The notes beneath the pieces were generated by a model. That model saw nothing but the letters and a program-made list of their open reading frames with translations. It had not been told where the DNA came from and searched no databases. A program made the position numbers and the translations under genes. From Ignavibacteriota bacterium (GTDB lineage Bacteria; Bacteroidota; Ignavibacteria; UBA10030): a stretch of 64,000 nucleotides of DNA. Shown in pieces: positions 42,776-51,866 of the stretch; the first letter of the stretch is position 1, and each line of letters begins with the position of its first letter. The stretch is taken from the NCBI GenBank assembly GCA_003170475.1, contig PMZI01000023.1, positions 428,530 through 492,529 of the forward strand, read 5' to 3'.

Positions 42776-43642
42776 GTGAAAAGAAAGAGCATTCTCTTGT
42801 TGATCATAGTGATTTGTTCGGGGATGACGATGAGCCATGCACAACAAGTCGTACGACTTCGGCCGGGGCTTGAGGGGGCAGCAGACAAGGATACACCGAC
42901 ATTGACTGTGTACTTACCTGCTGCAGACAAGGCGACGGGAGCAGCGATCATCATCTGTCCTGGTGGTGCATACAGGGGGCTGGCGAAACACGAAGGTGAA
43001 GGTTACGCACAGTTCTTGACGCCGTATGGAATCACTGCGTTCGTGCTGAGATACCGGCTCGGTTCAGACGGATACAAATACAAGGAGATCTCCGCGGACG
43101 CCGCGAGAGCAATGCGAATTGTTCGCGCAAACGCAGAGCGGTGGCATCTCAATCCTCATCTGATTGGCATAATGGGTTCGTCTGCAGGAGGACACCTTGC
43201 CTCAACGTTGATGACGCATTGCGATGCCGGCGATTCAACCTCAAACGATTATGTCGAGCGCGTCAGTTCTCGTCCGGATTTTGGCATCCTGTGTTACCCC
43301 GTGATCTCGATGGGTGACATTACGCACAAGGTTTCTCGCGAGCAGTTTCTCGGTACCAGTCCATCTCCAGCGCTGATAGCGCTCTATTCAAACGAGTTGC
43401 AGGTGACCCCGTCAACGCCGCCGTGTTTTCTGTTTCACACATCTGAAGATCAGGCTGTCAGCGTGGAAAATAGTCTCAACTTCGCCAAGGCGCTGCAGAA
43501 GAATGGTGTCCCGTTCGATTTGCACATCTATGAACATGGACGACACGGATTGGGCGTGGGAGATGTCGCCCCGTTTACAAACGCGCATCCATGGACAAAG
43601 GACCTTTTGGTATGGCTGAAAGGGAGGGGGGCGATTAGATAG
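42776..43642 (+). CDS. Exported alpha/beta-hydrolase, acetylesterase-like
   Basis: A 288-residue secreted esterase. GTG start after AAAGGAGAGTTCACC. The signal peptide ends SHAQQ (about 23). Oxyanion motif CPGGAYRGLA (61-70), nucleophile elbow GSSAGGH with Ser136, acid region SEDQAVSVENS, and His in EHGRHGLGVG. This is the BD-FAE/acetylxylan-esterase-like group common in polysaccharide utilisation loci. It removes acetyl or other acyl groups from pectin or hemicellulose (substrate inferred). It ends the operon that began with GH28 at 36830 (65 bp gap to CE8). It is distinct from the esterase at 26248, sharing only the fold and elbow. Confidence 0.87.
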   Translation: MKRKSILLLIIVICSGMTMSHAQQVVRLRPGLEGAADKDTPTLTVYLPAADKATGAAIIICPGGAYRGLAKHEGEGYAQFLTPYGITAFVLRYRLGSDGYKYKEISADAARAMRIVRANAERWHLNPHLIGIMGSSAGGHLASTLMTHCDAGDSTSNDYVERVSSRPDFGILCYPVISMGDITHKVSREQFLGTSPSPALIALYSNELQVTPSTPPCFLFHTSEDQAVSVENSLNFAKALQKNGVPFDLHIYEHGRHGLGVGDVAPFTNAHPWTKDLLVWLKGRGAIR

Positions 43643-43787
43643 ATGAAGCAGACCAGGTTGAGAGAACAATGACCCGCAAATGGTCTGGAAAGACTCTTTC
43701 AGAAGACGAGTGTGAAATGGAATCGTGTCACTTTTGACACTCGCCGCCCAAAAAGGAAGATATTAATGAAAGGTGTTTTGATTTTTC

Positions 43788-43816
43788 TTGACATCGTCAC
43801 CTGAAATCTCTAAGTT
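43788..43816 (+). promoter_or_regulatory. Promoter P4 of the second GH28 unit
   Basis: TTGACA at 43788-43793, 17 bp spacer, TAAGTT at 43811-43816. Same geometry as P1-P3, with a different spacer sequence. It leaves a leader of about 180 nt to the ATG at 44000. Confidence 0.65.
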
Positions 43817-43827
43817 TGCATCAGCGA

Positions 43828-43856
43828 TTGCGTTAGCGTTAACGCAACCGGTTAAG
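43828..43856 (+). promoter_or_regulatory. Putative LacI-type operator O4 with added inverted repeat
   Basis: From 43836, GCGTTAACGCAACCGGTTAA plus G matches the shared operator pattern and contains the palindrome AACCGGTT. Overlapping it, TTGCGTTA (43828-43835) and TAACGCAA (43840-43847) form an 8 bp inverted repeat with a 4 bp gap, a second possible LacI-type site not seen at the other three promoters. Confidence 0.6.
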
Positions 43857-43999
43857 TAGACCGCAGCACCGAACTCGTTTGCTCACCCAGAATAGTGACT
43901 CGCTGTCGTCATCGTCCTGGATTTCCCTGGTGGCAAACGAATAACGCACCTCACAAGAATGTAAAAACCTCAGCACAGAAAATTCGTACCAAGGTGGTT

Positions 44000-45406
44000 A
44001 TGCGATCGAACTTGTCAACTCGCGCCATTCAATTCTTGTTGGCTCTCTGCATGTTTCCTCCGTTCGCACACAATGTCAGCTTTGGTCAAGCGGGTTGGGA
44101 CTCTGTTCCTTCGATTCTCAAGCGCATCTCTCCGCCGCTCTTTCCTCAGAAGGATTTCGTCGTCACGTCGTTTGGCGCAGTCCCGGACGGTGTCACAGAT
44201 TGCAGCAGCGCGTTCAGTAAGGCGATTGAGAAATGCAATGCTGAAGGTGGGGGGAGAGTTGTCGTTCCGAAAGGCATCTTCCTCGTCGGGGCCATTCACC
44301 TGAAGAGCAACGTCAATCTCCACATCGCAAAAGATGCCACGCTCCGCTTCAGCACCGACCCCAGAAAATACATGCCGGTCGTCTTCACGCGCTGGGAAGG
44401 TATCGAGTGCATGAACTACTCTGCACTTATCTACGCCTATGAGCAGGAGAATATTGCCATAACAGGTGAGGGTCTTCTCGACGGACAAGCCTCGGATGCC
44501 ACTTGGTGGAGCTGGAAGGGAAACCAAGAAGCCAGTGCGGGCAAACCGAATCAAAATGAGGCGCGGAAGAAGTTGGTTGAGATGGGAGAAAACAGTGTTC
44601 CGGTGAAGGACCGTCTTTTCGGAGATGGCTCTTATCTCCGCCCCAATTTCTTCCAACCCTATCGCTGCAAGAATGTGCTCGTTGAGGGGGTCACGTTTAA
44701 GAACTCACCAATGTGGTATCTGAATCCGGAGTTATGCAAGAACGTCTCCATCGTGGGTGTGACAGCCGAGGGACATGGACCGAACAACGACGGTTGCGAC
44801 CCAGAGTCCTGTGTCGATGTTCTCATCAAGAACTGTACGCTCAACACCGGTGACGACTGTATTGCGATCAAATCCGGGAGAAACAACGATGGCCGGCGAG
44901 TGAACATGCCCAGCGAGAATATCGTGATCCAGGGATGCACGATGAAGGATGGGCACGGGGGCGTTGTCATTGGTAGCGAAGTCAGCGGCAGCGTTCGGAA
45001 TGTGTATGCCGAAGATTGTTCGATGGATAGCCCGATCCTCGACAGGGTACTCCGCATCAAGACAAACGCTGTTCGCGGTGGTGTGATCGAGAATGTCTTC
45101 ATGAGGAACGTCAAGGTGGGGCAGGTGAGGGAGGCAGTCCTCAAGATTGACTTCTATTATGAAGAAGGTGATAAGGGATCGTTCACTCCAATCGTCCGAA
45201 ATATTGAAATGAAGAATGTAGAATCCGGGAAGAGTCAGTTTGGGATCTGGATCCGAGCTTATGATCGCTCTCCGGCGTCGAACATCTCGGTCGATCATTG
45301 CGTTTTCAAAAATGTCGCAGAGCCAAACGTTCTTGATAATGTTAAAGACCTGAGTCTGATCGACGTGCAAACGATCTACGAATCGGATGGAAAGAAGGCA
45401 AAATAG
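44000..45406 (+). CDS. GH28 polygalacturonase, second copy
   Basis: A 468-residue exported GH28 enzyme. The frame opens at 43895, but the signal peptide (MRSNLSTRAIQFLLALCM...SFGQ) begins at ATG 44000 after AAGGTGGTT. The catalytic set is complete: NND 262-264 (Asn-Asn-Asp in place of NTD), Asp285 and Asp286 in GDDCIAIKSG, His319 in GHGGVVIGSE, and RIK 352-354. PNNDGCDPES and the N-terminal DFVVTSFGAVPDGVTDC are typical of exopolygalacturonases and of enzymes acting on unsaturated digalacturonate. It stands alone behind promoter P4 and operator O4. The outer-membrane operon starts 70 bp downstream and may be read through. It differs from the GH28 at 36830 by lacking the long insert. Confidence 0.93.
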   Translation: MRSNLSTRAIQFLLALCMFPPFAHNVSFGQAGWDSVPSILKRISPPLFPQKDFVVTSFGAVPDGVTDCSSAFSKAIEKCNAEGGGRVVVPKGIFLVGAIHLKSNVNLHIAKDATLRFSTDPRKYMPVVFTRWEGIECMNYSALIYAYEQENIAITGEGLLDGQASDATWWSWKGNQEASAGKPNQNEARKKLVEMGENSVPVKDRLFGDGSYLRPNFFQPYRCKNVLVEGVTFKNSPMWYLNPELCKNVSIVGVTAEGHGPNNDGCDPESCVDVLIKNCTLNTGDDCIAIKSGRNNDGRRVNMPSENIVIQGCTMKDGHGGVVIGSEVSGSVRNVYAEDCSMDSPILDRVLRIKTNAVRGGVIENVFMRNVKVGQVREAVLKIDFYYEEGDKGSFTPIVRNIEMKNVESGKSQFGIWIRAYDRSPASNISVDHCVFKNVAEPNVLDNVKDLSLIDVQTIYESDGKKAK

Positions 45407-45476
45407 ATGTCGCGGATTGTATTTCGAATATAATGTATCAGCAAAGAGTCAGATTATTAAGTGAAAGGAAGCTCAA

Positions 45477-48341
45477 ATGACAAAGTTCAGACTGAGAAAG
45501 AATACGGGTGTTCTTCTGTCTGTCGCGATCGTGATGATTCTGGCGCTGAGCACACTCTCGGCGCAAACCGCGGGAAAGATCTCGGGGAAAATCACGGATC
45601 TGGAGACAGGTGAACCGCTCGTCGGCTGTAATGTCGTTATCGTTGGAACGGGGATGGGGGCCGCGACGGATGTGGAGGGCACGTTTTTCATCATCAATGT
45701 TCCGCCTCGGAAATTCGATGTTGAGGCTTCTCTTCTGGGGTACCAGAAGGTTCTGCAGCGGGACGTAATTGTGAATTCGGGCAGAACGACCATAGTAGAC
45801 TTCAAATTGAAAACATCCGCACTGCTTCTCCAGGGGGTCGTCATACAGGCCACCCGGCCGGATGTCGAAGTCGAAAAGACATCCACGAGTATGATAACAC
45901 GTCTTGATGAAGTACAACAACTTCCGGCCATGCATAGCGCGAGTGACGCCTTGAAGTTATCTTCTGAGGTTGATAATGATCACTTCCGAGGTGGTCGTTC
46001 GGACGAAGTCCTTTACACATTGCAGGGTGTCGTAAGTGTAAATCCGTACGACAATTCGAATACGCTCAACCCGATTATGAGTGCGGTCGAAGAGGTAGAA
46101 GTTGTGACCAGCGGAATGGGTGCTCAGTATGGAAGCGCTCAATCCGGTGTTGTGAATATCTCGATGAAAGAAGGAAAATCGGATAAATGGAGGAGCTTTG
46201 CTGATATTCGCGTGAGAGTTCCAGGGAAGAAACATTTTGGAGCAAGTCCATGGGATTCTTCTGTCAATCCATATTTGCAGGAATTGAATAATCCAGCAAA
46301 CTATAGTTTATGGGTAACAGATGGTAAGATACCTGCGAAGTATGGAGCGCCTGGTAATGTTGGAGACGGTTATTTGCGTCTTCTGAATGATACAGTGATG
46401 TGTGCAAAAATTGCTTATGCCTTGCAGCAGCAATTGCTCAATAATCAGAATAGATCCTATGGAAACAAGCCGGACTATTCTGCTGAATTTGCCTTTGGTG
46501 GTCCGATCAATGAGTCTGTGCGAACATTTCTTGCAATGAATACAAATGTGAGTTGGCCGGTTTTGGCGACCGAACACCCTGATGAGAATTATCAGTTGTC
46601 TGGAAACCTTTTGAGTGATGTGGGCCGCGGCGCAACATTTCGCATAAGCACTGTATTTTCTCAAAACAACTCGAATACAATTAATGCGAATAGTAATTCA
46701 GCCTATGACGGTTTTTTGTACAACATGCTTACCGGAACGCAGTACCGACAGAGGCAAACCGAGCAGGTGGGCCTGCGATTCACAAAAACTCTGAGTCAAA
46801 ACACATACTATGAAATCAAGCTAAGCGGACTCGCAACACGAGATCAGATCGGTTCACGCAATTGCCTGCCGGATAGTATCAAGCCCGGCACCGGATACAA
46901 CGTTTATTGGGCCGACAGACCGAGTGCCTCGGTGGAAGGCTATTCCAATACACCACAATCAAACTTTAGAGACGATAAAACTCAGACAATCTCATTCGAT
47001 GGTTCTCTTACCAGTCAGGTCGCAAAATCGCATTTGATCAATGCCGGCATTCAGGCAAATTTGTACCTGATCGATGTGAATGAACAAAGTGGCGGGTACT
47101 ATGTCAGTGATTGGTCAACCACGACAAATTACTATGCAAAGCCTTTTGAAGCGAGCGCATATATTCAGGATAAGATGGAATTTGAAGGGATGATTGCAAA
47201 CGTGGGCTTGCGCGTTGATGGTTGGAACATGCGAGGGAGCTTCGGCAATTTAGATTCTGTATATACCAAAACCCAAACCGCGCCTATTCTTGTTCGATTG
47301 CAGCCGCGTGCGGGTTTTTCGTTCCCCATATCCGCGAATTCAGTGTTTCATGTGAACTATGGTTCGTTTGTCCAAAAACCTCAGCTCCAATACGCCACTT
47401 TTGAACAGTCCAGGAGTAGCAATCTGAACTATGTGCCGAATCCTGGTCTGAAGCCCGAAATGACCAATAGCTATGATATTGGTCTGAGTCAGGCGCTGGC
47501 TGAGGGATTTACCATTGATGTGAGTGGGTATTACAAAAACGTGACGGATCTCGTCCGGCGGGTTGAATATGTTATATCAGGGTTCAACAGCCAGGGCCAG
47601 GACTATTTTTCCTACGTCAATTACGATTATGCAGATATTCGGGGATTCCATGTCTCTTTGACAAAGCGAAAAGGAAACCTTTCAGGTTCCATCAATTACA
47701 CATATTCCGTCAATACTGGTTCCAGCTCAAGTGCGACAGCCACCAATATAGTTCAAAAATACTTGAACAACGGCGGCAACATTTCGTTGACTGATAATAC
47801 GTTAAGCATGCCGACACAGGAAGTTCTCTTAGACTTTGATCGGACGCATAACTTTGTCGTCAATCTCGCATATATAACGGATGACAATTTTGGTTTTGAG
47901 ATCGGTGACTCTCATCCGCTCGGAGATATTGCGATTGCAGTATCTTCCACAGCCAGCAGCGGCAGGCCCTATACTTACAAAACATCTTCCGCAGATCCAT
48001 GGATGAATAGGCGTGCTCCTGCTGAGTATAACACTGATCTCAAAATCTCCAAACGTATTAGAGATTTCTTTGGAACGACATTGACAGCGTACGCAGAAGT
48101 GTTCAATGTATTTGACAACAAGACGCTGAATTATACTTATCTCTTCCAGGCAAGCTTAACCGCTGACAACAACTCGGTTATTCAAAGATATTTAGCAGGC
48201 AGTCAATGGGCATCGAACGATCAGTTGCTGTATTTCAGCTTGAAAAACCCGTATACCCCGGGCTTGGGGGTTGATCAATCCTATATAATGTATTCCAACC
48301 AGCCGCGTTCCTATTGGTTTGGAGTCAGCGTAGAATTTTAA
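45477..48341 (+). CDS. TonB-dependent receptor heading a T9SS/outer-membrane operon
   Basis: A 954-residue outer-membrane receptor of another subgroup than modules 1 and 2. Signal peptide ends STLSAQ. The regulatory-like domain is ISGKITDLETGEPLVGCNVVIVG (about 30-115). The plug has LDEVQQLPAMHSASDALKLSSEV, HFRGGRSDEVLYTLQGV and MSAVEEVEVVTSGMGAQYGSAQSGVVNI. The long barrel ends SYWFGVSVEF. This type, with a plug like EVxxxSGGxxAxYGxAxSGVVNV, is common in Ignavibacteria beside T9SS proteins and PorV-type genes, as here. The ATG follows GAAAGGAAGCTCAA. Base composition changes from near 60% GC in sampled early lines to near 40% after about 46250, so the barrel may have a different origin from the N-terminus. 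Confidence 0.9.
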   Translation: MTKFRLRKNTGVLLSVAIVMILALSTLSAQTAGKISGKITDLETGEPLVGCNVVIVGTGMGAATDVEGTFFIINVPPRKFDVEASLLGYQKVLQRDVIVNSGRTTIVDFKLKTSALLLQGVVIQATRPDVEVEKTSTSMITRLDEVQQLPAMHSASDALKLSSEVDNDHFRGGRSDEVLYTLQGVVSVNPYDNSNTLNPIMSAVEEVEVVTSGMGAQYGSAQSGVVNISMKEGKSDKWRSFADIRVRVPGKKHFGASPWDSSVNPYLQELNNPANYSLWVTDGKIPAKYGAPGNVGDGYLRLLNDTVMCAKIAYALQQQLLNNQNRSYGNKPDYSAEFAFGGPINESVRTFLAMNTNVSWPVLATEHPDENYQLSGNLLSDVGRGATFRISTVFSQNNSNTINANSNSAYDGFLYNMLTGTQYRQRQTEQVGLRFTKTLSQNTYYEIKLSGLATRDQIGSRNCLPDSIKPGTGYNVYWADRPSASVEGYSNTPQSNFRDDKTQTISFDGSLTSQVAKSHLINAGIQANLYLIDVNEQSGGYYVSDWSTTTNYYAKPFEASAYIQDKMEFEGMIANVGLRVDGWNMRGSFGNLDSVYTKTQTAPILVRLQPRAGFSFPISANSVFHVNYGSFVQKPQLQYATFEQSRSSNLNYVPNPGLKPEMTNSYDIGLSQALAEGFTIDVSGYYKNVTDLVRRVEYVISGFNSQGQDYFSYVNYDYADIRGFHVSLTKRKGNLSGSINYTYSVNTGSSSSATATNIVQKYLNNGGNISLTDNTLSMPTQEVLLDFDRTHNFVVNLAYITDDNFGFEIGDSHPLGDIAIAVSSTASSGRPYTYKTSSADPWMNRRAPAEYNTDLKISKRIRDFFGTTLTAYAEVFNVFDNKTLNYTYLFQASLTADNNSVIQRYLAGSQWASNDQLLYFSLKNPYTPGLGVDQSYIMYSNQPRSYWFGVSVEF

Positions 48342-48364
48342 TCATTATCCATTAGGAAAATCTT

Positions 48365-50779
48365 ATGAAAAAGCGAATTCTCTTCATTGTGCTTATTGTC
48401 GCCATTGCTTGTTCGCTTGGGTTTGCACAAGAACAATGGGCAACCCATACGAGAGGGTTGTTGCATCAGTCTGTGTTCAACACGGGCGCCCTTGGTGTGC
48501 AATGGTACAGTTTCTCAACAGGTGCTTATCAAGGCGATTCATTGCGGACACCGTTTGAATGGCCGGGAAATTCATATTTCAATTTGAACAACCATAATTT
48601 CTGGTACTACAACGCAAACGGTGGCGGCCTTGTTCTCTGCTGTGATACCGGTCTTACGACAAATAGAAGTCGTGGCAAGTACATCTATATAGATAGTGTT
48701 GCCTCGACGACAACGAAAGGCGTCGATATGGTTGGATGCCTGAGCTCCAGCGGTGGCGGTCAATATCGCGATGGGAGTAAACTTCACTACTGGCCCGGTA
48801 CAGCGGTGAAGACCACAAACTATCCGTTGAACGACGATGGTACTTGGAACTCAAGCTACAATCCGAACGAAGCTGAAGAAATAATCACATCGTCCGTTCA
48901 TACTCGATACGGCCTTACCATTACACGTACCAGCCGCGCGTGGAGCTATCCCGGATATGATAGCTTCATTATTTTCGATTATGAAGTTAAGAACACCGGC
49001 ATATTCTTCGGAGGATTAAATAATGGAACATCTCCTTTAGTGTCTCCTACGCATGGTCGTGATACGCTTTCGGAAATAGCTATAGATTGCGTCGAAAGCT
49101 TCTTCCCTTCGTATGTGTATGGGAATCAGATTACGGGTGGTTGGAGTAGCGGAGGAAGCAGGGAGTTGGCACATTATGATCTCACACGGTATATGCAATA
49201 TGTAGTCTCCCCTGATGGAAGGCCATACACGCCTGCGAGCAATTTTGCCACGTATTCGCAAAATGGCACTTATGGCGGAGGATTATCAGCGCCTGCTGCA
49301 GTAGGACGCCTGTGCTTGTATTATGATTATGACAAGTTGCAGTCAGCTACCTATTCGCGATTCATAGAAACTCTGAAGCAAGCAAATAAGGACTCGCTTG
49401 TTGTCTTTGATGCGAAGAACAAATTCAAACAGCCCTGGGTTTGGGCATCAACACAATCAAATCTCTCCAATACAAAAATATTGTCCCATGTTGAGGCGAG
49501 TGCTACAAGATATGATCCATGGAATCCTAATAATGCCACCGATGGAAATGATGCGTTTTTAACTGCACACATGGGAGCGACTCGTGCGGCTTATTGGTAT
49601 GGACGCGCAAGGCCCAATGCAAACTTTAATTATGCATCGGCCATGGTGCAAAGTATGACGTTTGGGCCATTCCAATTGCCGCCAGATCAATCGTTCCATG
49701 TGGTTTGGGCTGAACTCGCAGGGTTTGGAGCCGGCCGCAAGGCCGACGCGAAATATTGGGATTGTGGCGGTGGAACTGAGACCGTTGCCACTGCCGACTT
49801 CATGCACCCCGTGCCAAGTTGGGACAGTGTGCTGGTATACCCAACGGGTAATCCAGCCACTATATCTTCTACCGGCGGTGCTGGAATTGCTTATACTCCG
49901 ATTTATGGATTGCCTGCATATATTCGGGACACCAATGTGGTATCTATCCGTGATGTTGCAGACCGCTGTATTCAAATGTATAGCGGCAGCACGAATGTCA
50001 TAAAGTGGGATTCAACCCAATACGAACCGTCGGGTGACAAAACGCTGGCAAACGCTGCTCCTTCACCAGCCCAGGTTGCGTCACGTTTGAACGGATGGAG
50101 CGCAGGAATCAAAATACCACTCCCTGGCCCGGTTCTTACGGGGATAGTTACTCCTACGATAGTCTCCAAAATAACTTGGATGAACACCGTGGAGAACCCG
50201 CCATCAGCGCTTTTGCCGTATCTCAACGGAGGGCTTGATCATTATGAAATCATACGCGGTACTTCAAAGCTTGGTCCCTGGACGCTTCTTGCAACCGTCA
50301 GCAAGAAGGATTCCCGATATTGGAATTTGACCGGTTCGGAAAATGTCTACTCCTTTGTCGATGGAAACGCAAGAATTGGTGCGACATATTATTATTGTGT
50401 TCTTTCTGTTGATGCCACCGGCAAGAAAAGCGGGTTAGCCAATATGCTGACGCTACAAGCAAATCTGCCCTACTATCCAGCATTAGGCAAAGTATATGCG
50501 GTTCCTAATCCATTTTTTATTGTCTCCAGCCTGCCCGGTGAAACGCCAGGGTCAACTTATTTACAGTTCTTTGGCCTGACACAGCATTCAACAATTCGCG
50601 TATTTTCATTTAGCGGGCAATTGGTTGCAACGTTGCATAGTGATGGACAACTTCAAAGCTATAAGTGGGATTTGAGGTCTGATTTCCAAAAGAAAATCGC
50701 ACCCGGTTTCTACTATTTCACCGTTGAGGATGACAAAACGGGAAGCAAGGCATGGAATAAATTTGTCGTTATACATTAA
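48365..50779 (+). CDS. Large secreted protein with T9SS-like C-terminal domain
   Basis: An 804-residue exported protein (signal peptide ending CSLGFAQ). I do not recognise the main domain. It is rich in Gly, Ser, Tyr and Trp, with beta-type stretches (SRAWSYPGYDSFIIFDYEVKN looks like part of a conserved Ignavibacteria surface protein). Around 610-700 there is a fibronectin III-like part (GLDHYEIIRGTSKLGPWTLLATV...TYYYCVLSVDATGKKSG). The final 90 residues (VYAVPNPFFIV, STIRVFSFSGQLVATLHSDG, KKIAPGFYYFTVEDD) are a T9SS type A-like or FlgD-like sorting domain. It lies 23 bp after the receptor and 16 bp before the PorV-like gene. It is probably a cell-surface component that works with this receptor, taking the SusD position. 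Lower GC than the flanking pectin genes. Confidence 0.78.
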   Translation: MKKRILFIVLIVAIACSLGFAQEQWATHTRGLLHQSVFNTGALGVQWYSFSTGAYQGDSLRTPFEWPGNSYFNLNNHNFWYYNANGGGLVLCCDTGLTTNRSRGKYIYIDSVASTTTKGVDMVGCLSSSGGGQYRDGSKLHYWPGTAVKTTNYPLNDDGTWNSSYNPNEAEEIITSSVHTRYGLTITRTSRAWSYPGYDSFIIFDYEVKNTGIFFGGLNNGTSPLVSPTHGRDTLSEIAIDCVESFFPSYVYGNQITGGWSSGGSRELAHYDLTRYMQYVVSPDGRPYTPASNFATYSQNGTYGGGLSAPAAVGRLCLYYDYDKLQSATYSRFIETLKQANKDSLVVFDAKNKFKQPWVWASTQSNLSNTKILSHVEASATRYDPWNPNNATDGNDAFLTAHMGATRAAYWYGRARPNANFNYASAMVQSMTFGPFQLPPDQSFHVVWAELAGFGAGRKADAKYWDCGGGTETVATADFMHPVPSWDSVLVYPTGNPATISSTGGAGIAYTPIYGLPAYIRDTNVVSIRDVADRCIQMYSGSTNVIKWDSTQYEPSGDKTLANAAPSPAQVASRLNGWSAGIKIPLPGPVLTGIVTPTIVSKITWMNTVENPPSALLPYLNGGLDHYEIIRGTSKLGPWTLLATVSKKDSRYWNLTGSENVYSFVDGNARIGATYYYCVLSVDATGKKSGLANMLTLQANLPYYPALGKVYAVPNPFFIVSSLPGETPGSTYLQFFGLTQHSTIRVFSFSGQLVATLHSDGQLQSYKWDLRSDFQKKIAPGFYYFTVEDDKTGSKAWNKFVVIH

Positions 50780-50795
50780 TAGGGAATTCTGAACG

Positions 50796-51866
50796 ATGAA
50801 AACAATGAAGAAAATACTCTTGTCGCTTGCGGCAATTAGCATGGTGACAGCTAGCGCGCTTGCACAGCAAAAAGCTGGCACAACATCCATGCAGTTCTTG
50901 TCGGTAATGCCAAGCGCACGCGCTACGGCATTGGGAGATGCGTATTCTGTGGCTGCCACCGGTGCCGAAGCGGTGTTTTGGAATCCGGCTGGCTTGGCAT
51001 GGACCGAGAATCAACAGCTTTCTCTGACGTACATTGCCTGGATATTTGATTCCAAATTATATGATCTGGCATATGCTCTGCCGTTGGGAAGCTATGGCAA
51101 TATAGGGCTGCAATTGCAGTATGTCGACTATGGCAGTTTCGACGAAACCATAACCACTGGCACATTGTATTATCCCGGCCAAACACTTCCCTATTTAACG
51201 GGCCGGACATGGAAGCCGTACTCCTACCTCGCAGGTCTAACGTACGCAACGAAGCTGACCGACAGGTTTTCATTCGGTGTCACTGCAAAGTATGCCTACG
51301 AGTCTTTGTATGATCAGACCGCGTCGGCGATTCAAACAGATGCCAATGGGAGTGTGACAAACGCCTATTCACTCCAAACGAACAGGGGTGTGTTCTTATT
51401 TGATGCCGGCTTCAGATACAATACAGGATTCAAAACTATTCAGATTGCGGCATGCACCCAGAATTTTGGCCCTGATGTTAAGTACTCATCAGATTATCAA
51501 GTTACCCAATATCCTGCGCCATTGACATTTCGCATTGGCATTGCCGGTGATGTCATTGGAAAGAATAGCTTGCTTCTGGAAGATGCAAATAATCGGTTGG
51601 GAGTGATGTTTGATCTGTTTCTTGAAAATGATGCAGATCAACAGGAGCATGTAGGCATTGAGTATGAATTTGCAAATATGGTTTCCATTCGTGCCGGTTA
51701 CAAAGTCAATTATGCAACGCAAGGGTTCACTTGCGGGGCCGGCGTTCACCAAACGATCGGGAATGTTAAATTTTCTTTTGATTACGGGTTTGGCGCTATG
51801 GATGCCATGATCAGTGCCTATACCGGCAATGTACATCGTATCAGCGTAGGAGTGGAACTACAATGA
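50796..51866 (+). CDS. PorV/PorQ-family outer-membrane protein
   Basis: A 356-residue outer-membrane beta-barrel protein of the PorV/PorQ type, the group that in T9SS carries cargo to the sortase or fixes it at the surface. Signal peptide ends TASALAQQ. The family N-terminus is clear: MQFLSVMPSARATALGDAYSVAATGAEAVFWNPAGLAW. This is followed by alternating amphipathic strands (GNIGLQLQYVDYGSF, FSFGVTAKYAYESLY, MVSIRAGYKVNYATQG) and a closing VHRISVGVELQ. It lies between the large T9SS-like protein and a FadL-like barrel; its stop overlaps the next start by 4 bp. A dedicated PorV-like shuttle in the same operon as its likely cargo would make the cassette self-contained (inference). Confidence 0.86.
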   Translation: MKTMKKILLSLAAISMVTASALAQQKAGTTSMQFLSVMPSARATALGDAYSVAATGAEAVFWNPAGLAWTENQQLSLTYIAWIFDSKLYDLAYALPLGSYGNIGLQLQYVDYGSFDETITTGTLYYPGQTLPYLTGRTWKPYSYLAGLTYATKLTDRFSFGVTAKYAYESLYDQTASAIQTDANGSVTNAYSLQTNRGVFLFDAGFRYNTGFKTIQIAACTQNFGPDVKYSSDYQVTQYPAPLTFRIGIAGDVIGKNSLLLEDANNRLGVMFDLFLENDADQQEHVGIEYEFANMVSIRAGYKVNYATQGFTCGAGVHQTIGNVKFSFDYGFGAMDAMISAYTGNVHRISVGVELQ

